Notes under the pieces: generated by a model
What the model saw: only the letters and a program-made list of their open reading frames with translations
What the model was told of the DNA's origin: nothing
Databases searched by the model: none
Made by a program: the position numbers and the translations under genes
Source: JAEUPI01 sp963814435
Lineage (GTDB): Bacteria > Pseudomonadota > Gammaproteobacteria > Burkholderiales > Burkholderiaceae_C
NCBI GenBank assembly: GCA_963814435.1
Contig: CAWFCV010000003.1
Span: 248,001-312,000 of the forward strand
Length of the DNA stretch: 64,000 nt
Direction of reading: 5' to 3'
Shown: one piece after another, positions 1 through 9,088 of the stretch
Layout of the letters: every line of letters begins with the position of its first letter
Position numbering within the stretch: the first letter of the stretch is position 1

Positions 1-205
1 AGCGGGTCAACGAGTCCATGATGGTCTGATTGAACGCATGGCCCATGTGCAGCGTGCCGGTCACATTGGGCGGCGGCAGCTGGATGCAGAACGACGGTTT
101 GGATGCGTCCAGGGTCGGCGTGTAGGCGCCGCTGCGCTCCCACAGCGGGGCCCAGCGTGCCTCGATTGCAGCGGGTTCGAAGGACTTCGCGAGCGGTTGG
201 GTCAT
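1..205 (-). CDS. valS: Valine--tRNA ligase, N-terminal part (runs off the window)
   Basis: Class I aminoacyl-tRNA synthetase that charges tRNA-Val with valine in the cytoplasm. The reverse strand gives 68 residues starting MTQPLAKSFEPAAIEARW, followed by PPPNVTGTLHMGHAFNQT. This contains the class I HIGH-type signature in its ValS form (HMGH) and the usual spacing from the N-terminus. The ATG lies at 203-205; the rest of the gene lies upstream of base 1. It is divergent from the following peptidase gene, with about 200 bases between them. The identification rests on the very characteristic ValS N-terminus; isoleucyl- and leucyl-tRNA synthetases have a different context around HMGH. Confidence 0.95.
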   Translation of the reverse strand, partial: MTQPLAKSFEPAAIEARWAPLWERSGAYTPTLDASKPSFCIQLPPPNVTGTLHMGHAFNQTIMDSLTR

Positions 206-401
206 CGAGTGCGTAACGCGTTGTGACGGCTGATCGGCGTGTCAGCGCGCGGAACGTCGATTCTAGGTGCCGCACATGCAATGGCTGACGCAGCTCAATT
301 TTGCTGCGGCTGTCAACGCCCGGCCGGGCTGCTGGGTTCAATGCCTGTCATGCTGTCGGACAGGCACCGGCAAGCATCGAGCCTGCCAATTGGAGACGGC
401 C

Positions 402-1787
402 ATGTCGAAACGCCCAGCGCCCCGCCCCGACAACCACCCGCTCGGCCGCGTCCGCTTCTGGCTCGCGGCCCTGGCGCTGTCCGCGCTGTCGGCGTGCGGT
501 GGCGGAGGCAATGGCGACGTCAGCTCGTGCGACGTCGTCTCGCGCCAGTCATGGCTGCGCGACTACTTCAACGACTGGTACTTCTGGTATGCGCTGAGCC
601 CTTATCCGACTCCCGGCTCGTTGCCGACGGTGGATGCGTACTTCAACGGCCTGCTTTACACCGGTATCGACCCCAACTTTCCGGCCGACCGCTGGAGTTT
701 TCATCAGAGCACCGAGAGCTTCAATCGTTTCTTTGGTGACGGCCAGACGCTGAGCTACGGCATCTCGGTCGCCGGCCTCGAAGTCACGGGACAGCCAACT
801 GAGCCTCTTTACGTGCGCTACATCGAGCCGCAATCACCTGCGGTGGGGAAGGTGTTCCGGGGCGATCGCATCGTGTCGATCAACGGGCGGCCGGCTGCAG
901 ACATGATCTCCAGCAACGATTTCTCAGTGCTCGCGCCCAACGCGAGTGGTGACAGGATTCAGGTGGTGCTGCTTGACACCGTTGGTCAGCAGTTCACGGT
1001 CGACGTCGCCGCTGCCGTCTTCCCGCTGACACCGGTACCGTCGGTACCGTCTCGCATCGTCACCTCGCCGGCCGGCAAGAAGATGGGCTACCTGATGGTC
1101 AAGGACATGATCAGTCAGGCGGGGGGCCCTCTGGCGGATTCGTTCCAGAGCTTTGCCGCGGCGGGCGTGACTGAACTTGTACTCGACCTGCGATACAACG
1201 TTGGCGGCCTGGTTACGGTCGGACGCGACATCGCGTCGTACTTGAACCCGGCCCGAACGGCCGGCCAAATCTACACTTCGCTGCTCTACAACAACAAGCG
1301 GGCTGGACAGTTCAACACCAGCGTGCTGTTCACGTCACCGCCGAACGCGCTGACGCTGACCCGCGTGTACGTGTTGCAGGGTGCACGCACCGCCTCCGCC
1401 AGCGAGCAGCTGGTCAACGCTCTACGGCCCTTCCTTGTCGACGTTGTGCTGATCGGCGACACCACGTTCGGCAAGCCGGTGGGCTTTCTGCCCACAGACG
1501 ATGCCTGTGGCGAAACCTACAACGTGGTCAACTTCGAGGCGGTCAATGCCAACCTCGAGGGACGCTACTTTGACGGGTTCGCGCCGCGCTGCGCAGTCGC
1601 CGAAGACTTCACCGTGCCGCTGGGTAGCCTGGCTGAACCATTGCTCGCGGCGGCGCGCAACCACGCCGATGGCATCGGCTGCCCGACACTCGTCGCGCCG
1701 GCACGTGAGCAGACCCAATCGGCGCGCATTCGCGCGGCCTTACGCAAGAACCCCGAGGGCGAGCACCCGGCGATGATTCCGCGCTGA
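402..1787 (+). CDS. S41-family (C-terminal processing type) peptidase, lipoprotein
   Basis: Predicted envelope serine protease of 461 residues. A start at 402 is preferred over the longer reading from 267: GGAGAC sits just upstream and it gives a clean lipoprotein signal, LSALSAC, with the lipidated Cys at residue 32 followed by a Gly-rich linker. A PDZ-like segment around residues 125-200 includes RGDRIVSINGRP. The tail-specific-protease core follows: LDLRYNVGG near 262, the nucleophile motif TASASE (Ser332, with Ser334 an alternative) and the general-base Lys in FGKP (Lys358). This Ser/Lys arrangement is that of the Prc/CtpA family. The gene stands alone, divergent from valS and convergent with guaC, so neighbours say nothing about the substrate. 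Inference: periplasmic lipid-anchored protease of unknown target. Confidence 0.85.
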   Translation: MSKRPAPRPDNHPLGRVRFWLAALALSALSACGGGGNGDVSSCDVVSRQSWLRDYFNDWYFWYALSPYPTPGSLPTVDAYFNGLLYTGIDPNFPADRWSFHQSTESFNRFFGDGQTLSYGISVAGLEVTGQPTEPLYVRYIEPQSPAVGKVFRGDRIVSINGRPAADMISSNDFSVLAPNASGDRIQVVLLDTVGQQFTVDVAAAVFPLTPVPSVPSRIVTSPAGKKMGYLMVKDMISQAGGPLADSFQSFAAAGVTELVLDLRYNVGGLVTVGRDIASYLNPARTAGQIYTSLLYNNKRAGQFNTSVLFTSPPNALTLTRVYVLQGARTASASEQLVNALRPFLVDVVLIGDTTFGKPVGFLPTDDACGETYNVVNFEAVNANLEGRYFDGFAPRCAVAEDFTVPLGSLAEPLLAAARNHADGIGCPTLVAPAREQTQSARIRAALRKNPEGEHPAMIPR

Positions 1788-1819
1788 CTTCTCTTAGCGG
1801 CGGGCCTGCGCCTACCGTG

Positions 1820-2797
1820 CTACATGAACAGGTGCTCGCCCGCGTTCTCGCCGCCGAGGATCACGTAGTTCACCTTGCGCAGATCGGCCAAGGCGCGCCC
1901 GCCGGCGTAGCTGATCGAGCTTTGCAGGTCCTCGCGCATCTCGCGCAGCGTATCGCCCAGCCTGCCCTTGATCGGCTCCAGGATGCGTTTGCCCTCGACG
2001 TGCTTGTACTCGCCCTTGTTGAAGTCCGACGCCGAGCCGTAGTACTCCTTGTACAACTTGCCGTCGACCTCGACCGTCTGGCCGGGGGACTCCTCGTGGC
2101 CGGCGAACAGCGAGCCGATCATCACCATCGCGGCGCCGAAGCGCACGCTCTTGGCAATGTCGCCATGGTGGCGGATGCCGCCGTCGGCGACGATCGGCTT
2201 GGTGGCGACGCGGGCGCACCACTTCAGCGCCGAGAGTTGCCAGCCGCCGGTGCCGAAACCGGTTTTCAGCCGGGTGATGCACACCTTGCCCGGGCCGATG
2301 CCGACCTTGGTGGCGTCGGCGCCCCAGTTCTCCAGGTCGATCACGGCTTCGGGCGTGCCCACGTTGCCGGCGATCACGAACGCGCCGGGCAGGCGTTGCT
2401 TGATGTGCTCGATCGTCTTGCGCACGCTGTCGGCGTGGCCATGCGCGATGTCGATCGTGATGTAGTCGGCGCCGACGCCCTCGGCGGCGAGGCGGTCGAC
2501 CATCGCATGGTCAGCCGGTCTGACGCCCGAACTGATCGAGACGAACAGTCCCTGGTCGCGCATGCGTTTGGCGAACGCCACGTTGTCGAGATCGAAGCGG
2601 TGCATCACATAGAAGTGCCCGCCGGCGGCCAGGGTTTCGGCAATGCGCTCGTCGATCACGGTGCGCATGTTGGCCGGCACCACCGGCAGCACGAAGCGGC
2701 GCGAGCCGAATTCCATCGAGGTGTCGCACTCGCCACGGCTGTCGACCCGGCACTTGCGTGGCAGCAGCAGGATGTTGTCGTAGTCGAATATTTCCAT
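1820..2797 (-). CDS. guaC: GMP reductase (GuaC2 type)
   Basis: NADPH-dependent reductive deamination of GMP to IMP, which returns guanine nucleotides to the purine pool. The 325-residue product is co-linear with the short (about 326-residue) GMP reductases typical of Bacillus. It starts MEIFDYDNILLLPRKC, contains VVPANMRTVIDERIA, and carries the IMPDH/GMPR active-site loop GIGPGKVCIT with the catalytic Cys at 173. ADGGIRHHGD and MIGSLFAGHEESPG, the phosphate-binding segments, follow. It lacks CBS domains, which argues against IMP dehydrogenase. It is separated from the upstream flavoprotein gene by an intrinsic terminator, so it probably has its own promoter, and it converges on the S41 peptidase gene. 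Confidence 0.95.
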   Translation of the reverse strand: MEIFDYDNILLLPRKCRVDSRGECDTSMEFGSRRFVLPVVPANMRTVIDERIAETLAAGGHFYVMHRFDLDNVAFAKRMRDQGLFVSISSGVRPADHAMVDRLAAEGVGADYITIDIAHGHADSVRKTIEHIKQRLPGAFVIAGNVGTPEAVIDLENWGADATKVGIGPGKVCITRLKTGFGTGGWQLSALKWCARVATKPIVADGGIRHHGDIAKSVRFGAAMVMIGSLFAGHEESPGQTVEVDGKLYKEYYGSASDFNKGEYKHVEGKRILEPIKGRLGDTLREMREDLQSSISYAGGRALADLRKVNYVILGGENAGEHLFM

Positions 2798-2808
2798 GGC
2801 GCGTGGGC

Positions 2809-2843
2809 AAAAAAATACCGGGCCCTGCGAAATGCAGGCCCGG
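2809..2843 (-). terminator. Rho-independent terminator of the ccm/flavoprotein transcript
   Basis: On the minus strand a GC-rich hairpin (CCGGGCCTGC, loop ATTTCG or similar, then CAGGGCCCGG) at 2818-2843 is followed directly by a run of seven T (2809-2815). It lies 30 bases after the stop of the flavoprotein gene and just before the guaC start. It therefore ends the long ccm operon and insulates guaC. Confidence 0.85.
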
Positions 2844-2872
2844 TAGCCGATTCTACGCCGATGAAGGCCCCT

Positions 2873-4168
2873 TCAAGCCGTGCCGTGTTTGGTCTCGAAA
2901 GAGATGCCGATCTTCTGCAGCAACGGCGTCGGCAGCAGGCCGCCGGCACAGACGATGACCGCGTCGTTGCGAAGTTTCTTCACCCCGCCCTTGGTCTTCA
3001 AGTTGACCGCATCGGGCTCGATCGACGCGACGGTCGTTTCGAGTTCGATACGGACCCGGCCGGCACGTCGCGCCTGCTCGAGCAAGTCGCGGTTCTTCTG
3101 CTTCACCCGAGAGAACGCCTCGCTGCGGTACGACAGCGTGACATCGGTGCCGGGCTGCTCGCTGAGAGCGATCGCTGCTTCCAGCGCGCTGTCGCCACCA
3201 CCGACCACCAGCACGGCCTGACCCTCGTACTGGCTCGGGTCGACCAGTCGGTAGACGACCTTGGGCGTCTCCTCGCCGGGCACGTCGAGCTTGCGCGGCG
3301 TGCCGCGGCGACCCATCGTCAGCAACACCGATCGAGTGCGGTATTTGTTGAGGTTGGTGCGCACGACGAAGCCATCGCCGTCACGCTCGATGGCTTCCAT
3401 GCATTCACGGAACGCGATCACCAGGCCGGTCTTCTTGACCACGGTCTGCCAGAATTCCAGCAGCTTCTCTTTCTGCACTTCGCCGAATCTGACCTTGCCG
3501 ATCAGCGCCAGCTTGACCGGTGCGGTCATCGCGATCTTGTTGCGCGGGTAGTGGAATACCGCGCCGCCGAGCGACTCTTCCTGCTCGATCAGCTTGTAGC
3601 GCAGACGATGCTGAATTGCCGACAGTCCGGCCGAGAGCCCCGCGGGACCACAGCCGATGACGACGACGTCGTAGTCGAACGACGCGCCGGAACGCTTGCT
3701 GATGACTTCCATCGCCTGACGACCCTGCTCGGCAGCCTTGCGGATCAGGCCCATGCCGCCCAGCTCGCCGGCGATGAAGATGCCCGGTACGTTGGATTCG
3801 AAACTCGGCGAAACATTGGGGATGTCGATGCCGCGCTTCTCGGTGCCGAACACCAGCGTGATGGCATCGACCGGGCAAGCGGCCAGGCAGGCGCCGTGGC
3901 CGATGCACGACGCGGCGTTGACCAGCACGGCCTTGCCGTTGACGATGCCCAGCGCCTCCTCGGGGCACGCGGTCACGCAGGAGCTCGAGCCCAGGCAGCG
4001 CAGCGGATCGATCGCCGGGTGCAGCGACGGCGGCTCCACGAGACCGGCCTCGACCGACTCCTTCAGCTGCTGCGCGTGCTCGCGCTGGATGCGTCGTTGA
4101 CGCCGAACATACAGCGTCCACAGTGCCAGCAGAACGGCAAGGTACAGGACCAGGTAGTACTTGTCCAC
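2873..4168 (-). CDS. Membrane-anchored ferredoxin-like / thioredoxin-reductase-like FAD oxidoreductase
   Basis: 431 residues. An N-terminal membrane segment (about 4-22) is followed by a ferredoxin-like region with two cluster motifs, CLGSSSCVTACP (58-69) and CIGHGACLAACP (88-99). A pyridine-nucleotide-disulfide oxidoreductase fold comes next: the FAD-binding VVIGCGPAGLSAG near 170 and the NAD(P)-binding VVGGGDSALEAA near 330. No CxxC redox pair of true thioredoxin reductases is visible. In both cluster motifs the usual second Cys is absent (Ser in one, His in the other). It starts 18 bases after ccmI and is closed by a terminator, so it is likely the last gene of the ccm transcript. A role in passing reductant to membrane or periplasmic thiol/heme chemistry is inference only. 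Confidence 0.8.
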   Translation of the reverse strand: MDKYYLVLYLAVLLALWTLYVRRQRRIQREHAQQLKESVEAGLVEPPSLHPAIDPLRCLGSSSCVTACPEEALGIVNGKAVLVNAASCIGHGACLAACPVDAITLVFGTEKRGIDIPNVSPSFESNVPGIFIAGELGGMGLIRKAAEQGRQAMEVISKRSGASFDYDVVVIGCGPAGLSAGLSAIQHRLRYKLIEQEESLGGAVFHYPRNKIAMTAPVKLALIGKVRFGEVQKEKLLEFWQTVVKKTGLVIAFRECMEAIERDGDGFVVRTNLNKYRTRSVLLTMGRRGTPRKLDVPGEETPKVVYRLVDPSQYEGQAVLVVGGGDSALEAAIALSEQPGTDVTLSYRSEAFSRVKQKNRDLLEQARRAGRVRIELETTVASIEPDAVNLKTKGGVKKLRNDAVIVCAGGLLPTPLLQKIGISFETKHGTA

Positions 4169-4186
4169 GCGGTTGCCCGCCGCAGG

Positions 4187-5476
4187 CTACTGGCCTACGA
4201 CCTGCGAAATCTCGATCTTCAGGCCACGCGCGCCCGGGCTGACCGGCGGGGATTGCCCCAGCAAGTCGCCCGGCTGCGGCGTGGCTTCGCCGCGTTTGCT
4301 GACCCGCGCGCCGACGATCACGCGCTGCACCGAGGAGATCTTGGTGGCGGGCGTCATGGCCATGCTGTCGTCGAGCGTGAAGTTCAGCGGCAGGTCCTTC
4401 ACCTGCTTGCGCACGATCGCCAACGGCATGCGCGGCCCGTCGACGGCGCGCGCGAACACGAACACCGTGTCTTGCGGATCCACCTTGCCCGCCAGCGCCG
4501 ACGACAGGCTCACGACGCCGCTGACGGATGCACCGGTTGTGGCGTCGTCATTGGTCGGTGCCGGCGACGGGGCCCGCACCACCGCCGGCGCGGCAGCCGC
4601 CGGCACGCCACCGGCGCCGGCCATCAGTTTGCGTGCCTCTTCGATGCCACCCTGGATCTGCTGCACGAATTGGCTGTTGGGGTCGATCTGCTGCATCTTC
4701 TCCCAGTGGCGCAGCGCGCCGGCGTAGTCGCGCCGGTAGAACGCCGCGGTGCCAGCCAGCGACAGCGCCTTCAGGTTGTTCGGGTCGACCTGCAACGCCC
4801 GCGCGATCAGCCGGCTCGGCTCACCCTCGAGGTTGCGGCCATTGACCACCGCCATCGCGTCGGCGTAATCGGCGATCAGCACCGCATCGTCGGCGCGCAG
4901 CGCCATCGCCTGCTTGAATGCCGGCATCGCCTTCTCGTGTTGGCCCAGCACCGCGTACGAGCGCCCCAGCATGGCCCAGCCGTCGGGGTCGTCCGGGCTC
5001 TCCTTCAGCCGGGCGGCCAGCTTTTCGGTCATGCCTTCGATCTGTTCTTTCGTCACCGAATGGCCGGCACCTTCGTCACCGCCCTGCGCCGCACGGGCCG
5101 CCACGGCGGCCGGGTCCAACGCGATCGGCGTGCCCAGGCCCAGGTAGCCGGCTGCGGCAACCAGGCAGACGAATCCGGCGAGACCGGCGATGAAGCCCTT
5201 CGAGCTGCGAGGGCTCGGGGCCGCCGAGCCTGCGGGCATCTGCGCGACGGCCGCGGCCATCTGCCGCTCGATCACCGCCCTGGCCTGTGCGTGCTGGTTG
5301 GCGTCGAGCGCGCCGCTGGCGTGCAGCGCATCCAGCTGTTGCAACTGCTGACGCGCCTGCGCCACCGTGTCGACACCGGGTGTCGCACGCGCCGTGGACC
5401 TGAGCCACAGCGGGCGCGTCATCAGCGCGAGCGTCACCAGCGCCAGCAGCAAGGAGAACAAGACGAAGGTCGTCAT
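4187..5476 (-). CDS. ccmI: Cytochrome c biogenesis protein CcmI (apocytochrome chaperone)
   Basis: 429-residue membrane protein of the system I heme-attachment machinery, which holds apocytochrome c for ligation with CcmF and CcmH. The ATG at 5474-5476 opens MTTFVLFSLLLALVTLALM, the first membrane segment. A heptad-rich cytoplasmic loop (residues 30-80) and a second membrane segment near 100 follow. TPR helices come next (GWAMLGRSYAVLGQHEKA, residues near 155). The C-terminal domain ends LKIEISQVVGQ and contains the VFVFARAVDGPRMPLA segment shared with a paralogue at 18214-19455. The start overlaps the ccmH stop by four bases (ATGA), indicating translational coupling. Confidence 0.92.
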   Translation of the reverse strand: MTTFVLFSLLLALVTLALMTRPLWLRSTARATPGVDTVAQARQQLQQLDALHASGALDANQHAQARAVIERQMAAAVAQMPAGSAAPSPRSSKGFIAGLAGFVCLVAAAGYLGLGTPIALDPAAVAARAAQGGDEGAGHSVTKEQIEGMTEKLAARLKESPDDPDGWAMLGRSYAVLGQHEKAMPAFKQAMALRADDAVLIADYADAMAVVNGRNLEGEPSRLIARALQVDPNNLKALSLAGTAAFYRRDYAGALRHWEKMQQIDPNSQFVQQIQGGIEEARKLMAGAGGVPAAAAPAVVRAPSPAPTNDDATTGASVSGVVSLSSALAGKVDPQDTVFVFARAVDGPRMPLAIVRKQVKDLPLNFTLDDSMAMTPATKISSVQRVIVGARVSKRGEATPQPGDLLGQSPPVSPGARGLKIEISQVVGQ

Positions 5477-5940
5477 GGCGTGGCCCCGCGGGTCGGGCCC
5501 GGCTCGGCGCCGCCGTTGGCTTCGTCCTCGTCGGGTTCGAACAGCTCCGGTGCCATGCGGGTGCGACGGCGCAGCACGATCGCCAGCACCCCGATGCCGA
5601 CCAGCAACAGCACCGCCGGGCCGATCCACAGCACGGCGGTGGTGGCCTTGAACGCGGGACGGTAGCGCACGAAATCGCCGTAGCGATCGGTCATGTACTG
5701 AATCACCTGCTCGTCGCTGGCGCCGCGCTTGAGCTGTTCGCGTACCTCGCGGCGCAGGTCCTCCGCCAAGCCGGAATGCGAGTCGGCAATGGTCTGGTTC
5801 TGACAGACCAGACAGCGCAGCTCGGCAGCGACGCGCAGCATGCTCGCCTCCAGCGCGGGGTCCGCGGCGGCTGGTTCCGCCTCCTTCGCGCCGGCGACCA
5901 GGCAGGTCGCCAGCAGCAGCAAGACAATCCACCTAGCCAT
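5473..5940 (-). CDS. ccmH: Cytochrome c maturation thiol-disulfide protein CcmH
   Basis: 155 residues. An N-terminal signal sequence is followed by the family signature LRCLVCQNQTIADS, with redox Cys43 and Cys46 in LRCLVC. A helical region and a C-terminal membrane anchor near residues 105-125 complete it. It is the membrane-tethered periplasmic protein that reduces or holds the apocytochrome CxxCH thiols for heme ligation. It is the short, CcmL-like form without a fused TPR half, which fits the separate ccmI downstream. It overlaps ccmG by eight bases and ccmI by four. Confidence 0.95.
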   Translation of the reverse strand: MARWIVLLLLATCLVAGAKEAEPAAADPALEASMLRVAAELRCLVCQNQTIADSHSGLAEDLRREVREQLKRGASDEQVIQYMTDRYGDFVRYRPAFKATTAVLWIGPAVLLLVGIGVLAIVLRRRTRMAPELFEPDEDEANGGAEPGPTRGATP

Positions 5941-6463
5941 TGAGTTCCTTCAACAAGGGCATGATGCGGGTTTCGATGATCGTGGGCGTCACAGGGCCGA
6001 TCTGCTTGAAGCGGATCACGCCCTGCTTGTCGATGATGAATGTCTCCGGCACGCCATAGACGCCGAAGTCGATGCCGACGCGACCGTCCTGGTCGAACAG
6101 CGACGCATCGTACGGGTCACCGAATCGCGCCAGCCAGCCGAGCCCATCGGGCCGCGTGTCCTTGTAGTTGAGCCCGATGACCGGCATGACCTTGGTGCGC
6201 GCGAACGCCACCAGATGCGGATGCTCGTCGCGGCAGGCGGCACACCACGACGCCCACACGTTGAGCATCCACACCTTGCCCAGCATGTCTTCGCGGCGGA
6301 TGGTCTTGCCGGCGTCGTCCAGGCGCGTCAGTGCGAAGCCGGGTGCCGGTTTGCCGATCAGCGGGGAGGGCACCTCGCGCGGGTCGAGCTTCAGGCCGGC
6401 CGCGAGAAAACCCACCAACACCACAAACACGACCAGCGGCAGGATGAACTTCAGGCTCTTCAT
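5933..6463 (-). CDS. ccmG: Thiol:disulfide interchange protein CcmG/DsbE
   Basis: 176-residue, membrane-anchored thioredoxin-fold protein that delivers electrons to CcmH and apocytochrome c in the periplasm. The membrane segment at residues 5-22 is followed by the fold with active site WASWCAACRDEHP (Cys74, Cys77) and the cis-Pro region GVPETFIID. The ATG at 6461-6463 is chosen because it overlaps the ccmF stop and yields the standard CcmG N-terminus; the longer open frame upstream is inside ccmF. Confidence 0.95.
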   Translation of the reverse strand: MKSLKFILPLVVFVVLVGFLAAGLKLDPREVPSPLIGKPAPGFALTRLDDAGKTIRREDMLGKVWMLNVWASWCAACRDEHPHLVAFARTKVMPVIGLNYKDTRPDGLGWLARFGDPYDASLFDQDGRVGIDFGVYGVPETFIIDKQGVIRFKQIGPVTPTIIETRIMPLLKELNG

Positions 6464-8451
6464 GACGTCTTGGCACCCAAGGTGGTCAGCTCGGCCGCGG
6501 CGCGCTCGCGGCTTGCGACGCGATAACGGCGGTCCGACGCGGCCAGCCCGCCGCCCAGCGCCATCAGCAGGCAGCCGCACCAGATCCAGTCGACGAAGGG
6601 CTTGAAGTAGACGCGCACGATCCACGCGTTGCCGCCGACCGGCTCGCCGAGCGAAACGTACAGGTCACGCGTGAAGCCGGTGTTGATGGCCGCCTCGGTC
6701 ATCGGGTTCTGCTGCACGCGGTAGATGCGCTTCTCGGGCCGCATCGTGGCCACGGCCTTGCCGTCGCGAGTCACCTCGATCAAACCCTGTGCCCCGGCGT
6801 AGTTGGGGCCCTGGATCTCGCGCACGCCGCGATAGGTGAACACGTAGCCGGCGACTTCGGTGGTGTCACCGACGTCCATCTTGAGGTCGCGTTCGACCTC
6901 GTAGGTCTTGACCATGCTGACGCCGAACGCGAACGCGGCGACGCCCAGGTGCGCGACCATCATGCCGATCATCGTGCGCGGCAGCATTCGCACACGCGCA
7001 ATCGCGCCGGTGCCGCCGGCCATGCCGCTCGGGCGCAGCCGTTCCCACAGGTCGGTGCCGATCGAGAACACGATCCACCACGCCATCAGGAAGCCGAGCG
7101 AGGCCAAGGCCGAAATGCGCCCCGCGACCCAGCCGGTGGCCAGCGCCGCCACGACGGCGAGGCCGGCGGCCCAGCGCAGCCGGCGCGCCAGTTCGGGCAC
7201 ATCGGCATTGCGCCAGCGCGCGAGCGGCCCCACGCCCATCAGGAACACCACCGGCACCATGATCGGCACGAACACCGAGTCGAAGTACGGCGGGCCGACG
7301 GAGATCTTGCCCAGCCCGAGCGCGTCGAGCACCAGCGGGTACAGCGTGCCGAGCAGCACGGTGGCCATCGCCACGACCAGCATCACGTTGTTGCCGAGCA
7401 GCATCGATTCGCGCGACACCACCTCGAAACGCGCGCCGAGCCCGACCTTGGGTGCACGCCAGGCGTACAGCGTCAACGAGCCGCCGACCACCACGGCCAG
7501 GAAGCCCAGGATGAACAGGCCGCGGCGCGGGTCGGTGGCGAAGGCGTGCACCGACGACAGCACACCCGATCGCACCAGGAAGGTTCCGAGCAACGACAGC
7601 GAGAACGCCATGATCGCCAGCAGCACCGTCCAGGACTTGAAGGCGCCGCGTTTCTCGGTCACTGCCAGCGAGTGGATCAACGCCGTGCCGACGAGCCAGG
7701 GCATGAAGGAGGCGTTTTCCACCGGGTCCCAGAACCACCAGCCACCCCAGCCGAGTTCGTAATAGGCCCACCAGCTGCCCAGTGCGATGCCCACCGTGAG
7801 GAAGATCCACGCCGCGGTGGTCCACGGTCGCGTCCAGCGTGCCCAGGTGGTGTCGAGGTTGCCGCCGATCAGCGCGGCGATGGCAAACGCAAAGGCCACC
7901 GAGAACCCGACGTAGCCCATGTAGAGCATCGGCGGGTGAATGACCATGCCCGGATCCTGCAGCAGCGGGTTCAGGTCGCGGCCGTCGGCCGCGGCAGGCA
8001 GCAGGCGATCGAACGGATTCGACGTGATCAGCATGAACAGCAGGAATCCCAAGCTCACCAGCCCCATCACCGCGAGGATGCGCGCCACCACCGGCTGCGG
8101 CAGGTGGCGGCTGAACTGCGCGACCGCCAAGGTCCACAGATTGAGCATCAGCAGCCACAGCAGCAGCGAGCCTTCGTGGCCGCCCCACACGCCCGCGATG
8201 CGGTAGGGCAGCGGCAACGCCGAATTCGAGTTCGACGCCACGTACAACACCGAGAAGTCGTTGTAGACGAACGAGTACACCAGGCAGCCGAACGCGAACA
8301 CCACCAGCAGGCATTGCGTCTGCGCCGCGGGGCGGGCCAATGCCATCCAGTCGTGCCGGCCGCGCGCCGCGCCGGCGATCGGGAAGGTGCCGAGGACGAT
8401 CGCCACCGCCAGCGCCAGCAGCAGCGCGATCTGGCCCAGTTCGGGGATCAT
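6460..8451 (-). CDS. ccmF: Heme lyase subunit CcmF
   Basis: 663-residue polytopic membrane protein that ligates heme from holo-CcmE to apocytochrome c. It carries the Trp-rich WWD heme-handling motif WGGWWFWDPVEN at 235-246 and conserved periplasmic His in IHPPMLYMGY (His172) and near residue 260. A large number of hydrophobic segments is visible. The ATG at 8449-8451 overlaps the ccmE stop by four bases. Its length is normal for the family. Confidence 0.97.
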   Translation of the reverse strand: MIPELGQIALLLALAVAIVLGTFPIAGAARGRHDWMALARPAAQTQCLLVVFAFGCLVYSFVYNDFSVLYVASNSNSALPLPYRIAGVWGGHEGSLLLWLLMLNLWTLAVAQFSRHLPQPVVARILAVMGLVSLGFLLFMLITSNPFDRLLPAAADGRDLNPLLQDPGMVIHPPMLYMGYVGFSVAFAFAIAALIGGNLDTTWARWTRPWTTAAWIFLTVGIALGSWWAYYELGWGGWWFWDPVENASFMPWLVGTALIHSLAVTEKRGAFKSWTVLLAIMAFSLSLLGTFLVRSGVLSSVHAFATDPRRGLFILGFLAVVVGGSLTLYAWRAPKVGLGARFEVVSRESMLLGNNVMLVVAMATVLLGTLYPLVLDALGLGKISVGPPYFDSVFVPIMVPVVFLMGVGPLARWRNADVPELARRLRWAAGLAVVAALATGWVAGRISALASLGFLMAWWIVFSIGTDLWERLRPSGMAGGTGAIARVRMLPRTMIGMMVAHLGVAAFAFGVSMVKTYEVERDLKMDVGDTTEVAGYVFTYRGVREIQGPNYAGAQGLIEVTRDGKAVATMRPEKRIYRVQQNPMTEAAINTGFTRDLYVSLGEPVGGNAWIVRVYFKPFVDWIWCGCLLMALGGGLAASDRRYRVASRERAAAELTTLGAKTS

Positions 8452-8912
8452 TTCTTGGCTCCCTGGACCACCGAATTGGCGATCTTGTCGTTGGCCTGTT
8501 GTGCGCGCTTCAATGCCTCGCCTGCCTCGGGCGGCATGTAGTTCTCGTCGTGCTTGGCCAGCACCTCGCGCGCGACGAACACGCCGTCGTCGCGCAGCTG
8601 GCCCTGGGCCACGACGCCTTTGCCTTCCTTGAACAGGTCGGGCAGGATGCCCTGGTATTGCACCGCGATGGTCTTCGCTGTATCGGTCACCGCGAACTGC
8701 ACCACCGTGCCGTCGCGCTTGACGCTGCCTTCCTTGACCAGGCCACCGAGCCGGAACGTGCGGCTCGTGGGCGCCTCGTTCGCCGCGATCTGCGACGGCG
8801 AGTAGAAGAACACCAAATTGCTCTGGAATGCATTGAGCACCAGCCCTGCGGCCACGGCCACAGCGCCGACGATGCCGCCGATGATGGCCAGGCGTTTGTG
8901 ACGCGGTTTCAT
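8448..8912 (-). CDS. ccmE: Periplasmic heme chaperone CcmE
   Basis: 154 residues. An N-terminal membrane anchor (RLAIIGGIVGAVAVAAGLVL) precedes an OB-fold domain. The flexible C-terminal motif LAKHDENYMPPE contains His121, which by family knowledge binds heme covalently, and Tyr125, a heme-iron ligand. It receives heme from CcmC and passes it to CcmF. The start at 8912 is set by the four-base overlap with the ccmD stop. Confidence 0.96.
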   Translation of the reverse strand: MKPRHKRLAIIGGIVGAVAVAAGLVLNAFQSNLVFFYSPSQIAANEAPTSRTFRLGGLVKEGSVKRDGTVVQFAVTDTAKTIAVQYQGILPDLFKEGKGVVAQGQLRDDGVFVAREVLAKHDENYMPPEAGEALKRAQQANDKIANSVVQGAKK

Positions 8913-9088
8913 GACGATTGATCCTCCGTGGCCGGTCGAGCGGCCGCTTGCAGGGCACGGCGGCGATGGCGCAGCACGAGCCAGGGTTCCAACAACATCA
9001 GCGCGGCCGTGACGATATACGAGCCCCACACGTAAAGCCCATAGCCGCGCATGGACAGGAAATCGGACAGGCTGGACCACTGCATCAT
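8909..9088 (-). CDS. ccmD: Heme exporter accessory protein CcmD
   Basis: 59-residue single-span membrane protein starting MMQWSSLSDFLSMRGYG, with a hydrophobic segment (SYIVTAALMLLEPWLVL) and a basic cytoplasmic tail (RHRRRALQ). This is the typical CcmD plan. It assists release of holo-CcmE from the CcmABC complex. It is small and easily missed; the overlaps with ccmC (four bases) and ccmE (four bases) confirm it. Confidence 0.92.
   Translation of the reverse strand: MMQWSSLSDFLSMRGYGLYVWGSYIVTAALMLLEPWLVLRHRRRALQAAARPATEDQSS

Noticed and set aside
1817..5665. A 1,282-codon open frame on the plus strand
   Set aside because: It is the antisense shadow of guaC, the flavoprotein and ccmI in high-GC DNA, with Arg/His/Ala-rich, unrecognisable sequence.
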